This document shows positions 1-7,765 of a DNA stretch of 20,275 bases, piece by piece. Position numbers and translations under genes: made by a program. This DNA is from an uncultured Alistipes sp. (lineage in GTDB: Bacteria > Bacteroidota > Bacteroidia > Bacteroidales > Rikenellaceae): assembly GCA_900768045.1 (NCBI GenBank), contig CAAGBL010000091.1:1-20275 (forward strand), in the 5' to 3' direction. Each line of letters begins with the position of its first letter. The first letter of the stretch is position 1. The notes under the pieces were generated by a model. The model was not told the origin of the DNA. It saw only the letters and a list, made by a program, of their open reading frames with translations, and ran no database searches.

Positions 1-120
1 AGAAGGGGTTAGGCTTGGTCTATCGCAAAAGAAGACCCCTCGGGATAGTACAAATAGTACAGCCCGAGGGGTCTTACTTTTAGCGATGGGCCGAGAATGA
101 CCCCTTATCACAACAAATTA
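1..120 (-). repeat. Palindromic repeat unit 1 (left end cut by window)
   Basis: First copy of a ~130-base repeat family seen six or seven times in this window. The right end, TTATCACAACAAATTA (105-120), contains the proS stop codon. The centre is a long hairpin: ATCGC-AAAAG-AAGACCCCTCGGG pairs with CCCGAGGGGTCTT-CTTTT-GCGAT, around a GTAC...GTAC inner pair (about 22-86). The left end begins inside the motif AGAAGGGGTTAG, so roughly 12 bases lie outside the window. In the minus direction the hairpin could also act as the 3' end or terminator of the proS transcript, although no long U-tract follows it. Confidence 0.75.
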
Positions 121-1602
121 ATAGCTCTTGGCGAACAACACACGGAACTTCGAAGGCTTGCCAGAGAATACACATGTACCCTCCTCCTCAACAACGTCCA
201 TAGGGATACAGCGGATTGTTGCCTTTGTAGCCTCCTTGATTGCCTGCTCGGTCTCAGGTGTACCGTCCCAGTGTGCCGAGATGAAGCCACCCTTAGTGTT
301 GAGTACCTGCTGGAACTCCTCCCAAGTGTCAACCTTGGTAATCATAGAGTTACGGTAGTCGAGAGCCTTTTGGAAGATATTCTGCTGAATCTCATCGAGA
401 AGTGCTACGATGCGGTCGGTGATACCCTCCTGCGACACAACCTCCTTTGTAAGGGTATCGCGACGAGCAAGCTCGATAGTACCATTCTCAAGGTCACGTG
501 GGCCGAGTGCAAGGCGCACAGGCACACCCTTAAGCTCATACTCGGCGAACTTAAAGCCTGAACGCACGTTGTCACGTGCATCAACCTTAACTGACACGCC
601 CTTAGCACGAAGCTCCTTAGCCATCTCCTCGAAGCGAGCGACAACCTGCTGACGCTGCTCCTCGCCCTTGTAGATAGGCACCATAACAACCTGGATAGGA
701 GCCAACTTTGGAGGCAACACAAGACCGTTATTATCTGAGTGAGCCATGATAAGAGCACCCATAAGACGTGTTGACACACCCCATGATGTTGCCCATACAT
801 ACTCCTGTTTACCCTCCTTAGATGTGTACTGCACATCGAATGCCTTAGCGAAGTTCTGACCAAGGAAGTGCGATGTACCGCTCTGCAAAGCCTTACCGTC
901 CTGCATCAACGCCTCGATAGTGAGGGTATCTACAGCACCTGCAAAGCGCTCGTTAGGCGACTTATGACCCACGATAACTGGCACACCCATCCACTCCTCA
1001 GCGAAGGTGCGATATACGTTAATCATACGCTCGGTCTCCTCTATAGCCTCCTCGGCAGTAGCATGAGCAGTGTGTCCCTCCTGCCACAAGAACTCGGCAG
1101 TACGCAAGAAGAGGCGAGTACGCATCTCCCAACGAACCACGTTTGCCCACTGGTTGCACAAGATTGGAAGGTCACGGTATGATGTAATCCAATTTTTGTA
1201 GGTATTCCAGATGATAGTCTCAGATGTTGGGCGCACGATAAGCTCCTCCTCGAGACGAGCAGCAGGATCAACAACAACACCCTTACCCTCCTCGTCGTTC
1301 TTTAGGCGGTAGTGAGTAACTACGGCACACTCCTTAGCAAAGCCCTCAACATGGCTTGCCTCACGAGAGAAGAATGACTTCGGGATAAATAGTGGGAAGT
1401 AGGCGTTCTCGTGACCCGTCTCCTTGAACATGCGGTCCAAAACATCACGCATCTTCTCCCAAATAGCATAGCCATAAGGCTTAATCACCATACAGCCACG
1501 GACTGCTGAGTTCTCAGCCAAGCCTGCTTTGATAACCAAGTCGTTGTACCACTGCGAGTAGTTCTCGTCGCTCTTGGTCAAATCTTTAAGTTCAACTGCC
1601 AT
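118..1602 (-). CDS. proS: Prolyl-tRNA synthetase (ProS type 3, archaeal/eukaryotic-like)
   Basis: Cytoplasmic class II aminoacyl-tRNA synthetase that charges tRNA-Pro with proline using ATP. The 494-residue length fits the short ProS form that lacks the bacterial editing insertion. Visible hallmarks are the N-terminal stretch GCMVIKPYGYAIWE, the catalytic block VRPTSETIIW, motif 2 (RWEMRTRLFLRTAEFLWQEG), and a C-terminal domain with a Cys-containing ribbon (RCIPMD...GTCVFSGKPS) ending in the characteristic aromatic Tyr. The start MAVELKDLTKSDENYSQW is a normal family N-terminus. A TATCTTTG box on the minus strand (1651-1658) with TTTG 19 bases upstream gives a well-matched Bacteroidetes promoter. 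The stop codon lies inside a repeat unit. The gene stands alone, divergent from the polyamine operon. Confidence 0.97.
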   Translation of the reverse strand: MAVELKDLTKSDENYSQWYNDLVIKAGLAENSAVRGCMVIKPYGYAIWEKMRDVLDRMFKETGHENAYFPLFIPKSFFSREASHVEGFAKECAVVTHYRLKNDEEGKGVVVDPAARLEEELIVRPTSETIIWNTYKNWITSYRDLPILCNQWANVVRWEMRTRLFLRTAEFLWQEGHTAHATAEEAIEETERMINVYRTFAEEWMGVPVIVGHKSPNERFAGAVDTLTIEALMQDGKALQSGTSHFLGQNFAKAFDVQYTSKEGKQEYVWATSWGVSTRLMGALIMAHSDNNGLVLPPKLAPIQVVMVPIYKGEEQRQQVVARFEEMAKELRAKGVSVKVDARDNVRSGFKFAEYELKGVPVRLALGPRDLENGTIELARRDTLTKEVVSQEGITDRIVALLDEIQQNIFQKALDYRNSMITKVDTWEEFQQVLNTKGGFISAHWDGTPETEQAIKEATKATIRCIPMDVVEEEGTCVFSGKPSKFRVLFAKSY

Positions 1603-1650
1603 ATTTTTAGTATTAAATTATTCTCCAATACATTATATAATAATCGGCGA

Positions 1651-1681
1651 CAAAGATACAAAATAAACTCTAAATTTCAAA
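1651..1681 (-). promoter_or_regulatory. proS promoter
   Basis: On the minus strand, TTTG (1678-1681) is followed after 19 bases by TATCTTTG (1651-1658). This matches the Bacteroidetes housekeeping pattern TTTG-N19-TAnnTTTG and sits about 50 bases upstream of the proS start. Confidence 0.75.
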
Positions 1682-1963
1682 ACCATTTTCAAGAAAGCTC
1701 ACAGCACGAAATAAATAACCAAATTTATGATAATAGCAGCTCTATTTTAGGCCGTTTTTGATGACTAAAAAACCACTATTCTGGCGTTGAAGTATTCGAC
1801 CTTTTTTCGTAAGGATTTTGCCCTAAAATTCAAAATATTTTGCATATCGACCAACGCACATAACTGCGTATATATCAGCAACAAATGCCATTTACAACCA
1901 TTAAGAGGCTGAGCAAAAAATCAAAAAATAATTAGCCACGTGAATTTTGTTACTAAAAATTCG

Positions 1964-1971
1964 TATATTTG
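1964..1971 (+). promoter_or_regulatory. potA operon promoter -7 box
   Basis: TATATTTG followed by C matches the Bacteroidetes TAnnTTTG box. A TTTTG lies upstream at 1945-1949, but the spacing is short, so the -33 element is uncertain. Transcription would start near 1978, leaving a leader of about 138 bases before the potA ATG. Confidence 0.6.
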
Positions 1972-1977
1972 CGGACA

Positions 1978-2115
1978 ATATATACGCAAGTATATAGTTT
2001 GTAGATTTTTTGTGCAACGGAGCAATAAAACGAAATTACGCTAAAAACTGGGGGTGTTTCGCTTAGTTTCTCTCGGAGCATGGGGTTTATTAACTACTAA
2101 TACTTTATTGCATAC
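1978..2115 (+). promoter_or_regulatory. Long potA 5' leader, possible structured RNA
   Basis: About 138 bases lie between the inferred transcription start and potA. The leader contains pairable segments, for example CTAA/TTAG and AAAC/GTTT flanking a G-rich loop around 2040-2070, and two GGAGCA blocks near 2019 and 2076. It does not match a riboswitch class that can be named from sequence, and no terminator was identified. It may be a regulatory leader or simply a long untranslated region. Confidence 0.3.
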
Positions 2116-3498
2116 ATGGTGAAATCAAATTACATCATCGAGCTTAAGAACATCACCAAGACGTTCCCCGATAAGGTGGTTCTCGACGATGTCAGTTTGT
2201 CAGTAAAGAAGGGTGAGTTTCTAACTATTCTTGGCCCTTCGGGTTGTGGCAAGACCACACTACTGCGTCTTTTGGCGGGCTTCAATAGCGCCACAAAGGG
2301 TGAAATCAAGATTGGCGGCGAGGTAATGACCGACACTCCTCCACACTTGCGTCCTGTGAACACTGTATTCCAGCGCTACGCCCTATTCCCAAATTACAAT
2401 GTTTATGACAATATCGCCTTTGGTCTAAAACTCAAAAAGGTAGACAAGAGGGAGATTGAGCAGCGTGTACACCGTGCCCTAAAGATGGTGGGCATGACCG
2501 ACTATGAGCACCGTGACGTGCAGTCGTTATCGGGTGGTCAGCAGCAGCGTGTGGCTATCGCACGAGCTATCGTAAACCGCCCTCAGGTGCTGCTCCTCGA
2601 CGAGCCTTTGGCAGCGCTCGACCTAAAGATGCGTAAGGATATGCAGATGGAGCTTAAGGAGATGCACCGCTCGTTGGGCATCACGTTCGTATACGTGACA
2701 CACGACCAGGAGGAGGCACTAACGCTTTCGGACACCATCGTAGTAATGAACGAGGGCAAGATTCAGCAGATTGGCTCGCCTACCGACATCTATAACGAGC
2801 CATGCAACGCCTTTGTTGCCGACTTTATCGGCGAGAGCAATATCCTCAACGCCACCATGGTACGTGACCGCCTTGTGCGCTTCATGGACAAGGAGTTTGA
2901 GTGTATCGACGAGGGCTTTGGCGAGAATACTCCTGTGGACGTTGTCATTCGCCCCGAGGACGTATATATCATTCGTAATGCCGAGGCTGCAATGTTCCAT
3001 GGCAAGGTACGTTCATGCATCTTCAAAGGCGTACACTACGAGATGTTCGTGGAGACACCTGATGGCTACGAGATAATGATTCAGGACTACAACTCGTTCG
3101 AGGTGGGCAGCGAGGTGGGCATGATGATTAAGCCTGCCGACATTCACGTAATGCACAAGGAGCATACCGAGAACCATGTAGAGGGTAAGATGCTCGATGC
3201 AACACACGTGGAGATTCTTGGCGAGAGCTTCGAGTGTTTGGAGCACGAGGGCATCGCTGCTGGCGACGATGTAGACGTAGCCTTCGACTTCGATGCTGTG
3301 GAGCTTACCGACGACTCGGAGGACGGAACATCGTGGGGTACGATACGCTTTATCCTCTACAAGGGCGACCGCTACCACCTCACCGTGCGCACCGACGAGA
3401 ACGAGAACGTATATGTTGATACTCACGACGTATGGGAGGACCTCGACGAGGTAGGTATCAAGATTGCGCCCGAGGCTTTGCGCCTAACTAAGAAGTAA
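2116..3498 (+). CDS. potA: Spermidine/putrescine ABC importer ATPase PotA, with duplicated C-terminal module
   Basis: ATP-binding subunit that powers polyamine import through PotB/PotC, located on the cytoplasmic face of the inner membrane. Walker A GPSGCGKTT (40-48), Q-loop Gln86, signature LSGGQ (138-142), Walker B VLLLDE (158-163) and switch His196 are all intact. At 460 residues it is about 80-100 longer than the classical E. coli protein. The extra length comes from two similar TOBE-like modules, about 244-346 and 359-457. Each has an 'EFECID/SFECLE' segment, a 'GKVRSCIFKG/GTIRFILYKG' strand pair and a final 'VGMMIKPADI/VGIKIAPEAL'. It is the first gene of a four-gene operon, 30 bases before potB. 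Substrate assignment rests on PotB/C/D similarity; a related solute cannot be excluded. Confidence 0.93.
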   Translation: MVKSNYIIELKNITKTFPDKVVLDDVSLSVKKGEFLTILGPSGCGKTTLLRLLAGFNSATKGEIKIGGEVMTDTPPHLRPVNTVFQRYALFPNYNVYDNIAFGLKLKKVDKREIEQRVHRALKMVGMTDYEHRDVQSLSGGQQQRVAIARAIVNRPQVLLLDEPLAALDLKMRKDMQMELKEMHRSLGITFVYVTHDQEEALTLSDTIVVMNEGKIQQIGSPTDIYNEPCNAFVADFIGESNILNATMVRDRLVRFMDKEFECIDEGFGENTPVDVVIRPEDVYIIRNAEAAMFHGKVRSCIFKGVHYEMFVETPDGYEIMIQDYNSFEVGSEVGMMIKPADIHVMHKEHTENHVEGKMLDATHVEILGESFECLEHEGIAAGDDVDVAFDFDAVELTDDSEDGTSWGTIRFILYKGDRYHLTVRTDENENVYVDTHDVWEDLDEVGIKIAPEALRLTKK

Positions 3499-3528
3499 TA
3501 TTGCTAACCTATAAGCCTATTTCGCAGA

Positions 3529-4323
3529 ATGAATAGTGTGGTAAAATACTTTTCACGACGACGCACATGGAGTATTCCCTATGTGATATTCCTCGCTGTC
3601 TTTGTGGTGGTGCCGCTTATTCTTATCATGGTATATGCCTTTCAGTCGAAGAATGGAGGTTTCTCGTTGGAGAACTTCGAGCGCTTTATCAACCAGCCCG
3701 AAGCTGCCAACACTTTCATATACTCGATAGGCATCGCCTTGATAACCACCATTATATGCATCATCTTAGGCTATCCCGCAGCCTACATTCTATCACGCAT
3801 ACGACTCTCTACGGCACGTGTTGTGGTGATGCTCTTCATACTCCCAATGTGGATTAACGTGCTTGTGCGCACGCTTGCCACTGTCGCCCTCTTCGACTTT
3901 TTGCGTCTTCCTTTGGGCGAGGGAGCACTCATCTTCGGTATGGTCTACAACTTCTTGCCGTTTATGGTATACCCTATCTACAACGTGATGCAGAAGATGG
4001 ATCACTCGCTTATTGAGGCGGCTGAGGATCTTGGAGCTACACCTCGTCAGGTATTTACACGTGTGGTATTCCCACTCTCGATACCTGGTGTTGTAAGCGG
4101 TATTATGATGGTTTTCATGCCTACAATATCGACGTTCGCCATCTCTGAGCTCTTGACGATGAACAACATCAAGCTCTTTGGTACAACCATTCAGGAGAAC
4201 ATCAACAATGGCATGTGGCACTATGGTGCAGCACTCTCGCTCATCATGCTTATAATTATAGGTATCACATCGCTCTTCACCGACTCATCGTCGGAGGACG
4301 GCACCAACGAGGGACTGCTATAA
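3529..4323 (+). CDS. potB: Polyamine ABC transporter permease PotB
   Basis: Inner-membrane permease of the PotB family (binding-protein-dependent type I ABC importer). It has 264 residues with about six hydrophobic segments; the first starts near residue 15 after a basic N-terminus (FSRRRTWSIPYVIF). The EAA coupling loop that docks on PotA is visible as EAAEDLGATPRQVFTRVVFP. The C-terminus is short and polar (TDSSSEDGTNEGLL). Its stop overlaps the potC start by one base (TAATG at 4321-4325), showing translational coupling. It should form a heterodimeric channel with PotC. Confidence 0.93.
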   Translation: MNSVVKYFSRRRTWSIPYVIFLAVFVVVPLILIMVYAFQSKNGGFSLENFERFINQPEAANTFIYSIGIALITTIICIILGYPAAYILSRIRLSTARVVVMLFILPMWINVLVRTLATVALFDFLRLPLGEGALIFGMVYNFLPFMVYPIYNVMQKMDHSLIEAAEDLGATPRQVFTRVVFPLSIPGVVSGIMMVFMPTISTFAISELLTMNNIKLFGTTIQENINNGMWHYGAALSLIMLIIIGITSLFTDSSSEDGTNEGLL

Positions 4324-5147
4324 TGAGACGTTTTCTTTCATACGGCTACTTGGTGCTATTGCTCATAATGCTCTACGCACCTATCGTTATCATCGCCATC
4401 TTCTCGTTCACTGAGTCGAAGGTGTTGGGTAACTGGACAGGCTTCTCAACAGAGCTCTATACATCGCTCTTCACGGGTGGTGTGCGCTACTCGTTGGTCG
4501 ATGCCCTCAAAAACACCTTTATCATTGCACTCACAGCAGCAGTAGTATCAACCATACTCGGCACTATTGCGGCTATCGGCATTAACGACCTACGCTACGG
4601 CAAGCGCCGTGCTATCAACTTTGTGAACAACATTCCTATCCTCAACCCCGATATCATCACAGGTATCTCCTTGTTCTTGTTGTTCGTATCGTTGGGCGTT
4701 ACGCAGGGCTACACCACCGTAATCCTTGCCCATATCGCCTTCTGCACGCCATACGTCGTTCTTAGTGTCATGCCACGCCTTACGCAGATGAACCCTAATA
4801 TCTACGAGGCGGCACTCGACCTTGGAGCTACGCCTATCCAGGCTATGCGCCGAGTAATCATTCCCGAGATTCGTCCAGGCATGATTTCGGGCTTTATCCT
4901 CGCCTTCACGCTCTCTATCGACGACTTTGCCGTGACAATCTTCACGAATGGTACCGATGGCTTGCAGACACTGTCGACATATATCTATGCCGATGCTCGT
5001 AAGGGAGGCCTTACGCCCGAGCTACGTGCCCTATCGACAATCATTCTCGTTGTGGTTGTGGTATTGCTCATAGTGGTAAACTATCGTGCCAGCCGTCAGG
5101 CTAAACGTGCCGAGGAGCAGCAGAGACAGCTAAAAATCAAAAAATAG
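4323..5147 (+). CDS. potC: Polyamine ABC transporter permease PotC
   Basis: Second inner-membrane permease of the importer. An open frame extends upstream to 4215, but the ATG at 4323 is chosen because it overlaps the potB stop by one base and gives a normal family N-terminus (MRRFLSYGYLVLLLIMLYAP), making 274 residues. The sequence has about six membrane segments and a clear EAA loop (EAALDLGATPIQAMRRVIIP), followed by the conserved PEIRPGMISGFILAFTLSIDDF block typical of PotC. The C-terminal tail is basic and Gln/Lys rich. The potD start follows 9 bases after the stop. Confidence 0.93.
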   Translation: MRRFLSYGYLVLLLIMLYAPIVIIAIFSFTESKVLGNWTGFSTELYTSLFTGGVRYSLVDALKNTFIIALTAAVVSTILGTIAAIGINDLRYGKRRAINFVNNIPILNPDIITGISLFLLFVSLGVTQGYTTVILAHIAFCTPYVVLSVMPRLTQMNPNIYEAALDLGATPIQAMRRVIIPEIRPGMISGFILAFTLSIDDFAVTIFTNGTDGLQTLSTYIYADARKGGLTPELRALSTIILVVVVVLLIVVNYRASRQAKRAEEQQRQLKIKK

Positions 5148-5156
5148 CAACGGCCT

Positions 5157-6581
5157 ATGCAGAGATATATTTACAATATTATTGCGCTTGTAGCAGCCTG
5201 TGCCACAACGCTTATGGTGGGCTGTGGTGGTATTAGCGACGAGCGTGCACACACCCTCAAGGTATATAACTGGGGCGACTATATTGACGAAGACCTTATC
5301 GCCGAGTTCGAGGAGTGGTACGAGGAGCAGACTGGCGAGAGTGTTATGGTTGTCTACCAAACATTTGACATTAACGAGGTTATGCTCGCAAAGATTGAGA
5401 ATGGCCATGCCGACTTCGACGTAGTGTGCCCATCGGAGTATATCATCGAGCGCATGATGCGCAATGAGTTACTCCAGCCTATCCTCACACCAGAGTTTGA
5501 GTCAGAGATTAACGCAAAGGATATCAACTACTTCGACTGCGTGTCGCCATATATCAAAGAGCAGTTCTCACTATTGGAGGCTCCTGAGGGACAGAATCCT
5601 AACGACTACTCGGTAGGCTATATGTGGGGTACTACGGGTATCCTCTACAACGCCAAGTATGTATCGGAGGAGGAGGCAATGTCGTGGAGCTTGATGTTCG
5701 ACAAGAGATTGCAGGATAAGATTTTTGTTAAAGACGCCTTCCGTGATGTGTATTCGCCTATCTTGGTCTATGCCAAGACCTTGGAGAAGCGAGCAAGTGG
5801 CGAGCTTGGCGAAGATGAGATGCTCAACATCGAGACCATACGTGAACTCATGTACGACTCATCGGACGAGTCTATAGCCTTGGTTGAGAGCTACCTTAAG
5901 CGCATGAAGGAGCTTGTAGCGGGCTGGGAGGCCGACTTCGGCAAGGAGATGATGACGCAGGAGAAGGCGTGGATCAACCTTATGTGGAGTGGCGATGCCG
6001 TATGGGCCATTGAGGAGGCTACTGAGGTGGGCGTTGAGTTGGCATATACCGTTCCCGAGGAGGGCAGCGTAGTGTGGTTCGACGGCTGGGTAATACCTAA
6101 GTACGCCGTTAACACACGTGCCGCACGCTACTTCATCAACTTTATGTGTAAGCCCGAAAATGCTATCCGCAATATGGACGCTACGGGATATGTAAGCGTT
6201 GTCACTAACGAGGAGGTGTTGGACTACATATCGAGCGAGGAGGACTACGACGAGGCTCTCGACCTTAGCTACCTATTCGTGCATGCCGACGGCTCGCCTA
6301 TCGAGGGCTCTGATAGTGTATTTACCGATCCTGTGCTCTACCCCTCACGCTCGGTTATCGACCGCTGTGCCGTAATGCACGACTCGGGCGACCGCACCGA
6401 CAAGATGCTTGAGATGTGGTCACGTGTCAAGGGCGACAACCTCTCTACGGGTATGCTCGTGGGCATCATCGTATTCTTCTCGGCAATGCTCATCTGGGGT
6501 ATTGCACGCAAGATTGCCTCATATCGCAAGCGACGCAAGCACATGAAGCGCCGCCACAAATACGCTAAGGAGAGCAAGTAG
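5157..6581 (+). CDS. potD: Polyamine-binding lipoprotein PotD with an extra C-terminal membrane helix
   Basis: Periplasmic solute-binding subunit that delivers polyamine to PotB/PotC. The N-terminus is a lipoprotein signal with lipobox LMVGC (Cys23), so it should be lipid-anchored. Family landmarks are KVYNWGDYIDEDL, DVVCPSEYIIERM, VGYMWGTTGILYN, LMWSGDAVWAIEE and a WFDGW segment corresponding to the Trp/Asp ligand region of E. coli PotD. At 474 residues it is far longer than the usual ~350. Part of the excess is a hydrophobic helix (about 432-450) followed by a strongly basic tail (KRRKHMKRRHKYAKESK). That predicts a second anchor with its C-terminus in the cytoplasm. Function is confident; the tail's role is unknown. 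Confidence 0.92.
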   Translation: MQRYIYNIIALVAACATTLMVGCGGISDERAHTLKVYNWGDYIDEDLIAEFEEWYEEQTGESVMVVYQTFDINEVMLAKIENGHADFDVVCPSEYIIERMMRNELLQPILTPEFESEINAKDINYFDCVSPYIKEQFSLLEAPEGQNPNDYSVGYMWGTTGILYNAKYVSEEEAMSWSLMFDKRLQDKIFVKDAFRDVYSPILVYAKTLEKRASGELGEDEMLNIETIRELMYDSSDESIALVESYLKRMKELVAGWEADFGKEMMTQEKAWINLMWSGDAVWAIEEATEVGVELAYTVPEEGSVVWFDGWVIPKYAVNTRAARYFINFMCKPENAIRNMDATGYVSVVTNEEVLDYISSEEDYDEALDLSYLFVHADGSPIEGSDSVFTDPVLYPSRSVIDRCAVMHDSGDRTDKMLEMWSRVKGDNLSTGMLVGIIVFFSAMLIWGIARKIASYRKRRKHMKRRHKYAKESK

Positions 6582-6624
6582 CATTAACCAAACTATTTAT
6601 AAACCATAAACCTAATAACAGACG

Positions 6625-7470
6625 ATGACAAGAAAGGTATTTTTCCTCCTTGCCACCCTTGCGCTTTCGGTTTCTGCGCAGGCAACAACACCATCTACCG
6701 ACAACAACTCGACTATGACACTCACATCGCAGCTCCCTACGCAGGAGAGCGAGAAGTACGAGTGGGACTTTTGGTGGGGTGCTAATTTCGACTTGGCTTC
6801 TAACTACATGTGGCGAGGTTTCGACCAGTCATATCGTGGTGGCAATAGTAGCATGGTCGATCCTTCGTTCCAGCCAGGCATCACTATTGGCTTTGGTAAG
6901 TTCTACATCGACTTGTGGGGCAATGCATCGCTTTTGAGCGACTACAAGGAGTTCGATATGTTCCTCGGCTTCGAGCACGAGAACCTCACAATCACACTCT
7001 ACGACGTATTCTGTGGCGTAGGTAGCGACTTCAACACTCGCTTCTTCGACAAGGATATGCACAACCTCACAGCAACTATCGACTACACATTTTTTGACCG
7101 CTTGCGTGTGCACTGGGCAACAACATTTATCCACTCGAACGACTTCCTAACATCTGGTAAGCGTGCGGGCAAGCGTGCCTTTTCATCATACTTCGAGGTG
7201 GCATATACTCAGCCAGTGAAGGAGCTCTTCAACATCGAGATTACCGCAGGTGCTTCGCCATGGACGGGCCCTTTCTGGTGTCCTACACGTGTGGGTAATG
7301 AGTTCGACTGGGATAACCCTGCTGAGGGCTTCAACGTTACAAACCTCTCGCTCATGCTCAACAAGGAGTTCGAGATGGGCAACGTAACATTCCCTCTTCA
7401 GGTAGGCTACATCTACAACCCACTCAGCAACTACCACTACGCTATTGTTAAAGCTGGCTTTTCATTCTAA
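6625..7470 (+). CDS. Outer-membrane beta-barrel protein, unknown function
   Basis: A 281-residue exported protein. A cleavable signal peptide is visible (MTRKVFFLLATLALSVSAQA). The mature chain alternates polar and aromatic residues in barrel-like strands and ends in Phe (KAGFSF), the usual outer-membrane insertion signal. The segment NFDLASNYMWRGFDQSYRGG followed by PSFQPGITIGFGKFYIDLW resembles the Gcw_chp/TIGR02001-like barrel family; this is recognition by eye and tentative. It begins 43 bases after potD with no promoter box visible in the gap, so it may be the last gene of the pot operon and could serve solute entry across the outer membrane. That link is inferred from context only. Confidence 0.75.
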   Translation: MTRKVFFLLATLALSVSAQATTPSTDNNSTMTLTSQLPTQESEKYEWDFWWGANFDLASNYMWRGFDQSYRGGNSSMVDPSFQPGITIGFGKFYIDLWGNASLLSDYKEFDMFLGFEHENLTITLYDVFCGVGSDFNTRFFDKDMHNLTATIDYTFFDRLRVHWATTFIHSNDFLTSGKRAGKRAFSSYFEVAYTQPVKELFNIEITAGASPWTGPFWCPTRVGNEFDWDNPAEGFNVTNLSLMLNKEFEMGNVTFPLQVGYIYNPLSNYHYAIVKAGFSF

Positions 7471-7500
7471 AGAGTAGAAACCACACTGTTCAGCGTACAC

Positions 7501-7620
7501 ATTTCTTGTCAGAAGTTGTGCTATGTGACATATCTCAAAAGGGAGCACCCGAGGATAGTAGTAGACCCACAGCCTCGGGTGCTCAACTTTTGAGATGTGA
7601 TGCAGATGCGCTCTTATCAC
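7501..7620 (-). repeat. Palindromic repeat unit 2
   Basis: Copy of the ~130-base family. The left end is ATTTCTTGTCAGAAG (7501-7515) and the right end GCAGATGCGCTCTTATCAC (7602-7620). The central stem is ATCTCAAAAG...AGCACCCGAGG (7532-7554) pairing with CCTCGGGTGCT...CTTTTGAGAT (7573-7596). The right end lacks the terminal RAGAAATTA. It lies between the convergent outer-membrane gene and the MFS gene, where it may also end transcripts. Confidence 0.75.
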
Positions 7621-7634
7621 ATTCCAAAGCGCAC

Positions 7635-7765
7635 TAATTTCTTGTTAGAATGGGTTAGATTTGGTGCCAAGTCGAAATTGCGACGGAAGGGGGTATACTT
7701 AGCGTATATCCCCTTTCGGGGCAATGAGCTTGGTGCCGAAGATGACCCATTATCACAAGAAATTA
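7635..7765 (-). repeat. Palindromic repeat unit 3
   Basis: Complete copy of 131 bases. The ends are TAATTTCTTGTTAGAA (7635-7650) and TTATCACAAGAAATTA (7750-7765), which are imperfect inverted repeats of each other. The arms continue inward (GGGTTAGATTTGGTGCC against the reverse of CCGAAGATGACCC). The core hairpin is AAGGGGGTATAC/GTATATCCCCTT (7687-7715). The last three bases are the stop codon of the MFS gene. It is close to unit 4 at 13515 over its whole length. Confidence 0.85.

Larger units (their letters stand above)
1603..2115. other. Divergent intergenic region between proS and potA
   Basis: No credible reading frame was found in these 513 AT-rich bases. The region holds the proS promoter, the potA -7 box and a long potA leader. 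An exact 11-base inverted repeat, TGCGTATATAT (1865-1875) and ATATATACGCA (1978-1988), brackets the potA promoter; the second arm falls at the predicted transcription start. The stretch 1690-1860 shows no structure that could be identified. Confidence 0.6.

Noticed and set aside
97..561. Open frames of 154 and 152 residues opposite and inside proS
   Set aside because: They lie in other frames of a clearly conserved synthetase gene, have no promoter, and their products are Leu/Cys or Arg/Ser rich, as expected for shadow frames.
4215..4322. Upstream extension of potC
   Set aside because: It would overlap the end of potB by 109 bases in another frame; the ATG at 4323 overlaps the potB stop by one base and matches the family length.
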